Assembly: GCA_003648815.1 (NCBI GenBank)
Contig: QMPZ01000110.1
Coordinates: 1-5,489, forward strand
DNA: 5,489 nucleotides
Reading direction: 5' to 3'
Source: Candidatus Aerophobota bacterium
Lineage (GTDB): Bacteria; Aerophobota; Aerophobia; Aerophobales; B47-G16
A model generated the notes under the pieces. It ran no database searches and was not told the origin of the DNA. It worked only from the letters and a program-made list of their open reading frames with translations. Of the stretch, positions 1-5,023 are shown piece by piece. The translations under genes and the position numbers were made by a program. Each line of letters starts with the position of its first letter. Within the stretch, counting starts at the first letter, position 1.

Positions 1-1
1 G

Positions 2-394
2 ACCACCCTGGTCATTCCAGGAGTGAATGATGACGAGGAATGTCTCAGGAGCATTGCTAAAAGGATTAGGGATGAGCTGGGCGAAGACACCCCCTGGCAC
101 CTCACCGCTTACTATCCAGCTTATAAGTTCGCCTCACAGCTCTATGTTCCTCCAACCTCGGTAAGGACGTTGGAAAAGGCCAGACAGATAGGAAAAGATG
201 AGGGATTAAACTATGTTTATCTTGGCAACATCGCCGGCCATCCTTTTGAGAACACCTACTGTCCGTCCTGCAATGAGCTTTTAATTGAAAGATATGGGTT
301 CAGCATATCCAGATATCGACTCTCATCCGACAAGAGATGCCCCAGCTGCCAGAGGGAGATTCCGATTGTGGGAAGCTTTTTGAAAAGAGGATGA
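2..394 (+). CDS. amrS: AmmeMemoRadiSam-type radical SAM enzyme, C-terminal part (5'-truncated)
   Basis: The reading frame is open from base 2, so the gene begins outside the window and only the last 130 codons are present. What is visible matches the C-terminal third of the AmrS family, which resembles pyruvate-formate-lyase activating enzymes. It has TTLVIPGVND, then WHLTAYYPAYKF, a PPTSVRTLEKARQIG helix, and LNYVYLGNIAGHPFENTYC. Two CPSC pairs near the end, one about 25 residues after the other, look like a small zinc knuckle of the kind found at the end of this family. The radical SAM CxxxCxxC cluster site would lie upstream and cannot be checked. Family members usually sit with Memo- and AMMECR1-like genes; neither is visible here. 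The biochemical role of the system is not settled. The stop codon lies three bases before the best start of the next gene, so the two are probably co-translated. Confidence 0.88.
   Translation, partial: TTLVIPGVNDDEECLRSIAKRIRDELGEDTPWHLTAYYPAYKFASQLYVPPTSVRTLEKARQIGKDEGLNYVYLGNIAGHPFENTYCPSCNELLIERYGFSISRYRLSSDKRCPSCQREIPIVGSFLKRG
386..390 (+). promoter_or_regulatory. ribosome binding site deciding the SppA-like start
   Basis: AGAGG lies inside the last codons of the radical SAM gene, six bases before ATG 397 and directly against ATG 391. Spacing favours 397. The location inside the upstream gene implies translational coupling. Confidence 0.6.
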
Positions 395-396
395 AA

Positions 397-1119
397 ATGG
401 CCTTTGGAAGGATTGCCATTATTCCCATAGAAGGTCCCATTGGAGGAATGTATTTCCCCCTTTTGGAGGAGATAAGGGAAAGAAGGCTCTCCATGATAGA
501 GAAATACCTGGAGCAGGCTAAAAGGAGCAGGAGGATAAAGGCGGTGATTTTGAAGATAAATTCCCCTGGGGGAAAAGTTTATCCGTGCAAGAGACTGGTG
601 GAGAGGGTGAAGGAGATCAAAAAGTTCACCGTAGCTCAAATTGAGGAAATAGGGACAAGTGGCGCATATTGGATTGCCTCCTGGTGCGATGTGATTTTAG
701 CCGACGATTTTAGCCTGGTGGGAGGGATAGGAGCTACCAGTATAAAGCTGGACCTTTCTGATCTTATGAGAAAACTTGGTATAAACTTTGACTCCATCAG
801 TTCGGGAAAGTACAAGGAATTGGGTTCTCCCTTTAGAAAATCCACTGAGGAAGAGAGAAAGATAAGAGAGGAAGAGCTTAGGCTGGTAACTCAGGTCTTT
901 GTCCAGGATATTAAGACGAGAAGGAAGCTGAAGAGGGAGGATGAGGTCCTTCAGGGAAGAGTCTATCGGGGAAGGGAAGCTAAGGATGTGGGCTTAATCG
1001 ATGATCTGGGAGGGGAAAGGAAAGCAATCGAGCTTTGCAGGCAAAGAACAGGGGCCAAGAGGATATTGAATTTTAAAGAAAAGATGGAAAGAGGACTGCT
1101 GTCGAGGCTGTTCAGATAA
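397..1119 (+). CDS. S49 family serine peptidase (SppA-like), no membrane anchor
   Basis: This is a 240-residue protein of the SppA/S49 ClpP-fold family, which cleaves leftover signal peptides or membrane proteins with a Ser-Lys dyad. Residues 5-13 form the first strand (RIAIIPIEG). INSPGG at 55-59 is the family's oxyanion-region motif. GTSGAYWIAS at 86-95 places the likely nucleophile at Ser88. SGKYKELGSPFR at 136-147 places the likely general base at Lys140. Near the C-terminus, GRVYRGREAKDVGLIDDLGG (187-206) is the typical tail motif. I chose ATG 397 because AGAGG at 386-390 lies six bases upstream. ATG 391, which overlaps the previous stop as ATGA, has no room for that site. Typical bacterial SppA proteins start with a hydrophobic anchor; here no upstream in-frame start adds one, so the enzyme looks soluble. 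The dyad residues are assigned by motif, not by alignment. Confidence 0.88.
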   Translation: MAFGRIAIIPIEGPIGGMYFPLLEEIRERRLSMIEKYLEQAKRSRRIKAVILKINSPGGKVYPCKRLVERVKEIKKFTVAQIEEIGTSGAYWIASWCDVILADDFSLVGGIGATSIKLDLSDLMRKLGINFDSISSGKYKELGSPFRKSTEEERKIREEELRLVTQVFVQDIKTRRKLKREDEVLQGRVYRGREAKDVGLIDDLGGERKAIELCRQRTGAKRILNFKEKMERGLLSRLFR

Positions 1120-1175
1120 GCAGATATGGCTTTAGCTGTCAGTGTAAAATACCTCAGTAGTTACTTGAAGTCTAT

Positions 1176-1274
1176 AGATGGAGCTACTTTCCCCTTCACT
1201 TCGTGGGAGCCCTCCTTTTTTGCTTCGCAAAAAAGTCATTTCCCTAAGTCGCTCAGGGGAAAGTAGCTCCATCT
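1176..1274. repeat. 99-nt palindromic element with perfect 20-bp terminal inverted repeats
   Basis: Bases 1176-1195 (AGATGGAGCTACTTTCCCCT) are the exact reverse complement of 1255-1274. Base 1175 can also form a G-U pair with 1275. Inside lies a second hairpin, with CTTTTTTGC at 1215-1223 and its complement at 1227-1235 around a TTC loop, and a small CAC-TTC-GTG hairpin at 1197-1205. The whole would fold into a long stem topped by several small hairpins. This looks like a non-autonomous, MITE-like or REP-like intergenic element. I see no flanking target-site duplication. It could also mark the 3' end of the SppA-like transcript, but there is no terminal T tract of the usual kind. Confidence 0.75.
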
Positions 1275-1291
1275 GAATTCTTGAGGTTTGA

Positions 1292-1337
1292 AAGGGGGGA
1301 GCAGCGAAGCGTTGAGGGGGGATGTTTCCCCCCTCAA
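1292..1337 (+). repeat. G-rich hairpin repeat, copy A
   Basis: The copy begins with AAGGGGGGAGCAGCGAAGCG and continues into a perfect 10-bp hairpin. TTGAGGGGGG (1312-1321) pairs with CCCCCCTCAA (1328-1337) around the loop ATGTTT. The same arrangement, reverse-complemented, occurs at 4936-4988, which shows it is a dispersed repeat family and not a one-off terminator. No T tract follows the stem. Confidence 0.8.
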
Positions 1338-1346
1338 ATGTCGATG

Positions 1347-1375
1347 AAGGGGGAGCAGCGAAACTTTGAGGAGGT
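1347..1375 (+). repeat. G-rich repeat, half copy B, carrying the VOC gene's ribosome binding site
   Basis: AAGGGGGAGCAGCG (1347-1360) matches copy A apart from one fewer G and matches copy C exactly. The following CGAAACTTTGAGGAGGT aligns with the TTGAGGGGGG arm of copy A at a constant offset of 54 bases, with a few substitutions. The opposing C-rich arm is absent. The diverged arm reads GAGGAGGT (1368-1375) and sits six bases before ATG 1382, so the repeat appears to supply the Shine-Dalgarno sequence. Confidence 0.7.
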
Positions 1376-1381
1376 AATATC

Positions 1382-1777
1382 ATGCCAAAAGTGGACCATT
1401 TTGCTTTTGAGGTATCGGATATAGATAAATCCATCAGCTTTTATACTGAAATCCTGGGGCTAAAACTTCTCTTTAAACAATTGGATGAAGTCCACCATGA
1501 GGTCTTTGCGTTCCTTGAGCTGGATGGGGGCAATTTGGAACTGCTTCAGGCTCTGGACAAAGACAATGAGCCAACCTCCTTTAAAAAGCATGAGATTAAA
1601 CAACCTTACTGTCCACATATAGCCATCAAAACAGAAAATATGGAAAAGTTAATTTCAAAGCTGGAAAGTAAAAAGGTTACCATCATCAAAGGTCCTTTAG
1701 AAATTCCCGGGAAAGTAAAGTGGGTTTATGTTAGTGACCCGGATAGTAACATAATTGAATTTGTCCAGTGGCTATGA
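1382..1777 (+). CDS. VOC family (glyoxalase-fold) protein
   Basis: This is a 131-residue protein, the normal length for a single vicinal-oxygen-chelate domain with two beta-alpha-beta-beta-beta halves. The first half runs DHFAFEVSDIDKSISFYTEILGLKL, with FLELDGGNLELLQ completing it. The second half runs PHIAIKTENMEKLISKLESKKV and ends WVYVSDPDSNIIEFVQ. The four expected metal positions are all present: His6, Glu53, His79 and Glu126. That is the His/Glu/His/Glu pattern of glyoxalase I and methylmalonyl-CoA epimerase, so the protein is probably a metal-dependent enzyme. The substrate cannot be read from sequence. The DPDSN-IIEF ending is nearer to lyase or dioxygenase-like members than to epimerases. 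The start is fixed by GAGGAGGT at 1368-1375. No neighbour suggests a pathway. Confidence 0.88.
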   Translation: MPKVDHFAFEVSDIDKSISFYTEILGLKLLFKQLDEVHHEVFAFLELDGGNLELLQALDKDNEPTSFKKHEIKQPYCPHIAIKTENMEKLISKLESKKVTIIKGPLEIPGKVKWVYVSDPDSNIIEFVQWL

Positions 1778-1878
1778 GCCATCTTTTTGAATACATTCAA
1801 CTTGAATTTCCTTACAGGGCAGGAGGGAAAGGAGTTCTTGTAGAAGGGCTTGAAAAATATCCCAATAAAAATGTTTAG
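1774..1878 (+). CDS. possible 34-codon micro-ORF overlapping the VOC stop
   Basis: An ATG at 1774 overlaps the VOC stop codon as ATGA and opens a 34-residue frame beginning MSHLFEYIQLEFPYRAGGKG and ending in TAG at 1876. The overlap is typical of translational coupling and the composition looks protein-like. There is no clear Shine-Dalgarno sequence, I recognise no family, and it has no predicted membrane segment. It may instead be the remnant of a longer gene or chance. It fills most of the gap before the nitroreductase start. Confidence 0.25.
   Translation: MSHLFEYIQLEFPYRAGGKGVLVEGLEKYPNKNV
1787..1800. promoter_or_regulatory. short palindrome TTGAAT-AC-ATTCAA
   Basis: This is a perfect 6-bp dyad around a 2-bp centre, located between the VOC gene and the nitroreductase. 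It has the size of a dimeric regulator half-site pair, but no second copy or clear promoter is seen, and short A+T-rich palindromes arise by chance. Confidence 0.2.
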
Positions 1879-1894
1879 CAGTGAGGATTTTCGT

Positions 1895-2614
1895 ATGAGT
1901 TTGAAGCCTTTGACGGCAAGTTTCATAATGATCAGCCTTTTAGGATATATGACGATGATATCCAATGCCTTTCCTGGAAGAGCAGAAGAACGGGAAAAGA
2001 TCAAGAGCATTCAGCTGCCAGCACCTTCAGCTGAGGGGAAAATGTCCCTTGAGGCAGCGATAGAAAAAAGAAGGTCAAGGAGAAGGTTTGAAGATAAGGC
2101 CTTGAGGTTGGCACAGATCTCGCAGATCCTCTGGGCAGCTCAGGGAATCACTGAGAAAGGAGGGATAAAGAGGGCTGCTCCATCCGCCGGTGCCCTGTAC
2201 CCCTTAGAGATCTACCTTGTGGTCAGGAAAGTGGAAGGGCTCGAGGCGGGGGTATATCATTACAATCCAGCCAAACACACCATAGATTTGATCTTAAAGG
2301 GAAACTACCAGAATCCCTTAGCCAGGGCCTGCCTGGGTCAAATGTTCATCGCCGATGCTCCCGTCTGCATTGTGATAACAGCCGAATATGAAAGGACAAC
2401 TGTAAAGTACGGAAGAAGGGGAATTCGCTATGTTCACATGGAGGCTGGTCACGCAGGGCAGAACATCTGTTTACAGGTGGTATCCTTAGGGCTGGGAACT
2501 GTTTCCGTAGGAGCGTTCCAGGATGAGGAGGTTTCAAGAGTATTAAACCTGCCCAAGGCACACAGACCCTTGTACGTGTTTCCAATTGGCTATCCAGGCG
2601 ATTGGAAGGTTTAA
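1895..2614 (+). CDS. SagB/ThcOx-type nitroreductase-fold oxidoreductase, probably exported
   Basis: From ATG 1895 the protein has 239 residues. I chose this start because GAGG at 1883-1886 lies eight bases upstream. A TTG at 1850 and an ATG at 1871 in the same frame have no well-placed site. Residues 7-28 are hydrophobic (ASFIMISLLGYMTMISNAF), as in a signal peptide or N-terminal anchor. The rest is an FMN-dependent nitroreductase fold: EKRRSRRRF at 57-65 and RAAPSAGALYP at 93-103 for flavin binding, the VYHYNP strand at 120-125, HMEAGHAGQNICLQ at 181-194, GLGTVSVGAF at 199-208 and FPIGYP at 229-234. SagB relatives oxidise azolines in peptide natural-product pathways, but no YcaO cyclodehydratase or precursor is visible here, so I do not infer that role. 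The substrate is unknown. If exported by Sec, flavin would have to be acquired outside the cytoplasm, so a cytoplasmic-side membrane anchor is the alternative. Confidence 0.85.
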   Translation: MSLKPLTASFIMISLLGYMTMISNAFPGRAEEREKIKSIQLPAPSAEGKMSLEAAIEKRRSRRRFEDKALRLAQISQILWAAQGITEKGGIKRAAPSAGALYPLEIYLVVRKVEGLEAGVYHYNPAKHTIDLILKGNYQNPLARACLGQMFIADAPVCIVITAEYERTTVKYGRRGIRYVHMEAGHAGQNICLQVVSLGLGTVSVGAFQDEEVSRVLNLPKAHRPLYVFPIGYPGDWKV

Positions 2615-2745
2615 TTTCTTCATCATTTCCCTCCCAAGCCCAAGTAAGATAAAGCATTAATTTTCTCCAGGGCAAAATAAGTTTGGAAAGGCTAACAGCC
2701 AGAGATGTGATTTAGAAGGCAACTTGCTAACTTTTAAACGAAACA

Positions 2746-2779
2746 GGGGGTTTTTCGGAATTTTTGCGTTTATTATAAA
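2746..2779 (+). promoter_or_regulatory. candidate ECF-type promoter upstream of the sigma gene
   Basis: GGGGGTTTTT at 2746-2755 is followed, with a start-to-start distance of 20 bases, by GCGTTTAT at 2766-2773 and then TATAAAA. The same pair with the same distance occurs at 3390-3417 upstream of the anti-sigma gene. A G-rich upstream element and a CGT-containing downstream element about 16 bases apart fit the general layout of ECF sigma promoters (GGAAC / CGT type). Transcription would start near 2780, about 15 bases before ATG 2796. Confidence 0.55.
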
Positions 2780-2795
2780 AAACAAAGAGAAGAAG

Positions 2796-3401
2796 ATGCT
2801 GGATCCAGATTCTCAGTTAATGCTTAAATTCAAAAGCGGAGATACCATATCTTTTGAAAAGCTTGTAAAAAAGTACAAGGAGAAAATTGTGAATGTTATC
2901 TATCAGTTTATCGGTGATAAAGAGGAGGCAGAGGACCTGGCCATAGAGGTGTTCTTGAGAGTTTACCGAGCAAGGAAAAGGTACAAACCGAGGGCAAAAT
3001 TTACCACCTGGTTATATAAAATTGCTGCTAATCTTTGTCTTAATGAAATAAGGAAAAAGGCGAGGTTTCAGACTGTCTCGCTGAGCGAGTCTATTCCATC
3101 AGAGGCGGAGGAAAAGTTGATGTTGATTGAGAAAATTGCTAATTCCTCCCCTTCTCCTCAGGATATTCTGGAAGAGAAGGAAAGAAATACATTGATAAGA
3201 AAAGCTATTGATTCTTTACCGGCTAAGCAGAGAATTGCCATCATTCTTCAAATATACGAGGGACTGTCTTATAAGGAAATCTCAAAAATATTAAATTGTT
3301 CGGTAAAAAGCGTTGAGCGGCGTCTTTACCGGGCAAGGACTAATTTAAAAGAAAAGCTTGCACCTTATCTAAAGGGTGAAAAATATAACGGGGGTTTTTA
3401 A
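2796..3401 (+). CDS. ECF (sigma-70 family group 4) RNA polymerase sigma factor
   Basis: This is a 201-residue sigma factor with only regions 2 and 4, as in the ECF group. Region 2 spans about residues 18-90. FEKLVKKYKEKIVNVIYQFI is region 2.1, EEAEDLAIEVFLRVYRA is the core-binding 2.2 segment, and FTTWLYKIAANLCLNEIRKK covers 2.3-2.4, which reads the -10 element. A linker rich in Glu and Ser follows. Region 4 spans about 131-190: LPAKQRIAIILQIYEGLSYKEISKILNCSVKSVERRLYRAR, with the helix-turn-helix at about 158-180. I chose ATG 2796, which follows a purine-rich but weak site (AGAGAAGAAG). An in-frame TTG at 2724 would place the candidate promoter inside the gene. The last codons, encoding YNGGF, overlap the second copy of the promoter motif. 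The next gene is its probable anti-sigma factor. Confidence 0.93.
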   Translation: MLDPDSQLMLKFKSGDTISFEKLVKKYKEKIVNVIYQFIGDKEEAEDLAIEVFLRVYRARKRYKPRAKFTTWLYKIAANLCLNEIRKKARFQTVSLSESIPSEAEEKLMLIEKIANSSPSPQDILEEKERNTLIRKAIDSLPAKQRIAIILQIYEGLSYKEISKILNCSVKSVERRLYRARTNLKEKLAPYLKGEKYNGGF

Positions 3402-3420
3402 GAAATTCTGCGTTTATATA
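3390..3420 (+). promoter_or_regulatory. second copy of the candidate ECF promoter, overlapping the sigma gene's 3' end
   Basis: GGGGGTTTTT (3390-3399) and GCGTTTAT (3410-3417) repeat the motif pair at 2746-2773 with the same 20-base distance. Over the 28 aligned bases 24 are identical; all mismatches fall in the 10-base spacer. The first block encodes the last residues and stop of the sigma factor. A start near 3425 would give an almost leaderless anti-sigma message. The GAGG ribosome site is at 3423-3426. Confidence 0.5.
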
Positions 3421-3434
3421 ATGAGGCAAACAAA

Positions 3435-3911
3435 ATGAGGTGTAAAAGGATAAGAAAAAAATTGGCAGCTTATCTGGATGGAGAGCTTGATGAAAGACAA
3501 AAAGCTTTGGTCAAAAGACATCTTTTGGAATGCGCTAAATGTAGAAAAGAGGCGGATTTACTTGGAAGGATCTCTTATCTTTTGAAGGATCGACCTCGTA
3601 TAAAGCCCACTTTAAGTTTTGAGGCTGATTTATGGAGAAGAATTTACTCTTTGGAAAAAGAGGAAACCACAAAAAAGGAAACTACGCTTTATCTTCTTAA
3701 GTGGGCAACTTACATCATTTTACCAGCGGCAGTTGCTGCCGCTTTAATTATAGGGGTTTTCGGGGAGAACCTGGGGGAAAAGATTGCATCTTTTGAGAGC
3801 ATTAGCCTGGAAGAAGAGTATTTATCTTCAATAGGGCTTGATAGCTTCAGGGACTTTCCTCCAGGTTCCCTGTCCCAAGCTTACTTTAGTTTGATTGAGC
3901 AAACAAAATGA
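3435..3911 (+). CDS. zinc-finger (zf-HC2) transmembrane anti-sigma factor
   Basis: This is a 158-residue protein with the architecture of ECF anti-sigma factors. The cytoplasmic N-terminus has a putative zinc site, Cys3 and H29-x3-C33-x2-C36 (HLLECAKC), preceded by LAAYLDGELDERQ, the hallmark of the zf-HC2 family. One membrane span lies at about 88-109 (LKWATYIILPAAVAAALIIG). A periplasmic tail of about 48 residues follows. It should hold the sigma factor encoded just upstream at the membrane and release it on a periplasmic signal. The start is set by GAGG at 3423-3426, eight bases before ATG 3435. The stop overlaps the start of the next gene as ATGA, which implies matched synthesis with the periplasmic sensor-like protein. 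The tail has no recognisable domain. Confidence 0.9.
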   Translation: MRCKRIRKKLAAYLDGELDERQKALVKRHLLECAKCRKEADLLGRISYLLKDRPRIKPTLSFEADLWRRIYSLEKEETTKKETTLYLLKWATYIILPAAVAAALIIGVFGENLGEKIASFESISLEEEYLSSIGLDSFRDFPPGSLSQAYFSLIEQTK

Positions 3912-4351
3912 GAAAAAGAGCAGTCATAATTCTGGTGGCTATCTTCGCTATAGGTTTTCTTTCAGGCCTTTTTGTTCCTAATTTGTTCAAAAAGGGGAGT
4001 CTGTCATCATCTTCTAAGTTTCTCTCTAATTATCTTTCCTTATCTAAAGCTCAGGAGGAGAAAATAGAGTCCTTAAATAAATCATTTTATGCTAAAGTAG
4101 GGAATATAAGAGCTCAGCTTGATCAAAAAAGAGCAGAGCTCGGTGATCTTTTAGAAAAACCTCATTCAAATAAGAGAAAAATTAGGAATAAGATAAACGA
4201 AATTGCCATTTTACAAATGCAGCTTCAAAAAGAAACTGTAGATTATCTGGAAAGGATAAGATCTATATTAACCCCGGAGCAACAGAAAAAATTTTTATCT
4301 CTTATAAGAAGAAGACTACATCCCAAGAGGCAATGGAGGAGGAGATTTTAA
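3908..4351 (+). CDS. membrane-anchored Spy/CpxP/CnrX-like periplasmic sensor protein
   Basis: This is a 147-residue protein. A hydrophobic segment at residues 5-24 (AVIILVAIFAIGFLSGLFV) has no clear signal-peptidase site, so I read it as an anchor. The periplasmic part is almost entirely helical and carries two LTxxQ-type motifs, LSKAQ at 45-49 and LTPEQ at 121-125. These are the signature of the Spy/CpxP/CnrX/ZraP fold. The C-terminus is strongly basic (RRRLHPKRQWRRRF). It overlaps the anti-sigma stop by four bases, as expected for a co-complex. In the CnrYXH system a CnrX-type protein modulates the anti-sigma factor. This protein has few His and Met residues (His86 and His138 are the only His), so metal sensing is not evident from ligands. 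Protein-folding or cationic-compound stress is equally possible. Confidence 0.8.
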   Translation: MRKRAVIILVAIFAIGFLSGLFVPNLFKKGSLSSSSKFLSNYLSLSKAQEEKIESLNKSFYAKVGNIRAQLDQKRAELGDLLEKPHSNKRKIRNKINEIAILQMQLQKETVDYLERIRSILTPEQQKKFLSLIRRRLHPKRQWRRRF

Positions 4352-4371
4352 TTTTTATAAATATAAGTGAG

Positions 4372-4377
4372 AGGAGG
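4372..4377 (+). promoter_or_regulatory. ribosome binding site deciding the second Spy-like start
   Basis: AGGAGG lies seven bases before ATG 4385. A longer frame could begin at GTG 4367, but that would place this strong site inside the gene, so ATG 4385 is the better start. It also puts the charged residues directly before the signal peptide core. Confidence 0.75.
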
Positions 4378-4384
4378 TGAAAAT

Positions 4385-4894
4385 ATGGATAAAATAAAGA
4401 AAATCGTTGTTGGAACACTGGTAGTCCTGTTACTCCTTAGCAGTATCGGGGTAGCGTTTGCGGAGGGACCTCAAGGAAAAAAAGCCTTTCCTCAAGCCCC
4501 CAGAGCTTATAGAACAGCTTCTTACTATTCCCTTGTAACAGATCTGAATCTCTCACAGGATCAGATAAGAAAACTGCGGGATTTAAGATTGGAATACCAG
4601 AAAGAAACACTGGAGCTGAGAAACACTCTTCGGGTTAAGAAGTTGGAACTTCAAACTTTACTCGCATCAAAAGACGTGAATGAGGAGAAGGCTAATTCAA
4701 TAGTGGATAAGATAGGCAAGCTAAGAACGGATATCAGGAAAAAAACCATCCATTATCAGCTTGAGATGAGAAAGGTACTAACTCAGAAACAATGGGATAA
4801 ACTCCTTTCTTACCGCTACATGTGGAGTAAAGGAGGTAAAGGAAGCAGAAGAGGTAGAGGAGGTAGAAAAGCCTGGTTTGGGCCTTTACCCTAA
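4385..4894 (+). CDS. secreted Spy/CpxP-like periplasmic protein
   Basis: This is a 169-residue protein with a classic signal peptide: MDKIKK, the hydrophobic core VVGTLVVLLLLSSIGV, and AFA as the likely cleavage site before Glu27. The mature part is helical with two LTxxQ-type motifs, LSQDQ at 56-60 and LTQKQ at 132-136. Their spacing of 76 residues is the same as in the gene upstream, so the two are probably tandem paralogues: one kept anchored, one released. The C-terminus is a Gly/Arg/Lys-rich tail (148-163) ending in WFGPLP. Spy and CpxP proteins bind unfolded periplasmic proteins or tune envelope stress sensors. This gene lies 33 bases after its paralogue and is likely in the sigma/anti-sigma operon. 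No His- or Cys-based metal cluster is seen. Confidence 0.8.
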   Translation: MDKIKKIVVGTLVVLLLLSSIGVAFAEGPQGKKAFPQAPRAYRTASYYSLVTDLNLSQDQIRKLRDLRLEYQKETLELRNTLRVKKLELQTLLASKDVNEEKANSIVDKIGKLRTDIRKKTIHYQLEMRKVLTQKQWDKLLSYRYMWSKGGKGSRRGRGGRKAWFGPLP

Positions 4895-4935
4895 TCAAAT
4901 TTTAACTGTCTTTTTCGGCGGGGAGGTCAAGCTAA

Positions 4936-4988
4936 TTGAGGGGGCAATGCTTCGCATTTCCCCCTCAACGCTTGCGCTGCTCCCCCTT
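4936..4988 (-). repeat. G-rich hairpin repeat, copy C (opposite orientation)
   Basis: TTGAGGGGG (4936-4944) pairs with CCCCCTCAA (4960-4968). Inside it AATGC and GCATT pair around a TTC loop, giving a nested stem of 14 pairs with one mismatch. The stem is followed by CGCTTGCG and CGCTGCTCCCCCTT (4975-4988), whose reverse complement AAGGGGGAGCAGCG is identical to copy B. Read on the minus strand the order matches copy A, although the loop differs. No T tract follows on the + strand. Confidence 0.8.
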
Positions 4989-4993
4989 AAATA

Positions 4994-5015
4994 AGGAAAA
5001 GTCTAATACTTTCCT
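4994..5015 (+). repeat. small imperfect hairpin
   Basis: AGGAAAAGT and ACTTTCCT form eight pairs with one bulged A around the loop CTAAT. It lies between copy C and the Shine-Dalgarno-like segment. It may be part of a structured leader or a chance fold. Confidence 0.3.
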
Positions 5016-5023
5016 ATAGAATC

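Larger units (their letters stand above)
1120..1381. other. repeat-rich intergenic region
   Basis: This 262-nt gap has no credible gene. Its first 55 bases (1120-1175) show nothing I recognise. The remainder is filled by a 99-nt inverted-repeat element (1176-1274), a G-rich hairpin repeat (1292-1337) and a half copy of that repeat (1347-1375), which runs into the ribosome binding site of the next gene. A minus-strand open frame spans the region but consists of repeat sequence and the antisense of the VOC gene start, so I do not call it. Confidence 0.7.

Noticed and set aside
256..845. Minus-strand open frames opposite the peptidase gene
   Set aside because: They are antisense to a clearly recognisable S49 peptidase, have no ribosome sites and resemble no family.
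1312..1337. Intrinsic terminator from the 10-bp G/C hairpin
   Set aside because: No T tract follows and the same hairpin recurs inverted elsewhere, so a repeat is the better reading.
1294..1374. Possible G-quadruplex from the G runs
   Set aside because: Only three runs of five or six G occur, spread over 60 bases, and two of them pair better in the C-rich hairpin.
1292..1375. CRISPR array
   Set aside because: There are only two direct copies, the second diverged, with one 'spacer' that is part of the hairpin, and no cas genes are seen.
1132..1434. 100-codon minus-strand frame across the repeats
   Set aside because: It is made of repeat units (PPQSFAAPP and PPQRFAAPP come from copies A and B) and antisense of the VOC start, so its repeats are explained by DNA elements.
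2690..2700. Terminator after the nitroreductase (GGCT-AAC-AGCC)
   Set aside because: The stem has only four pairs and no T tract.
2724..2795. N-terminal extension of the sigma factor from TTG 2724
   Set aside because: It would cover the candidate promoter, adds no sigma-like sequence and has no ribosome site.
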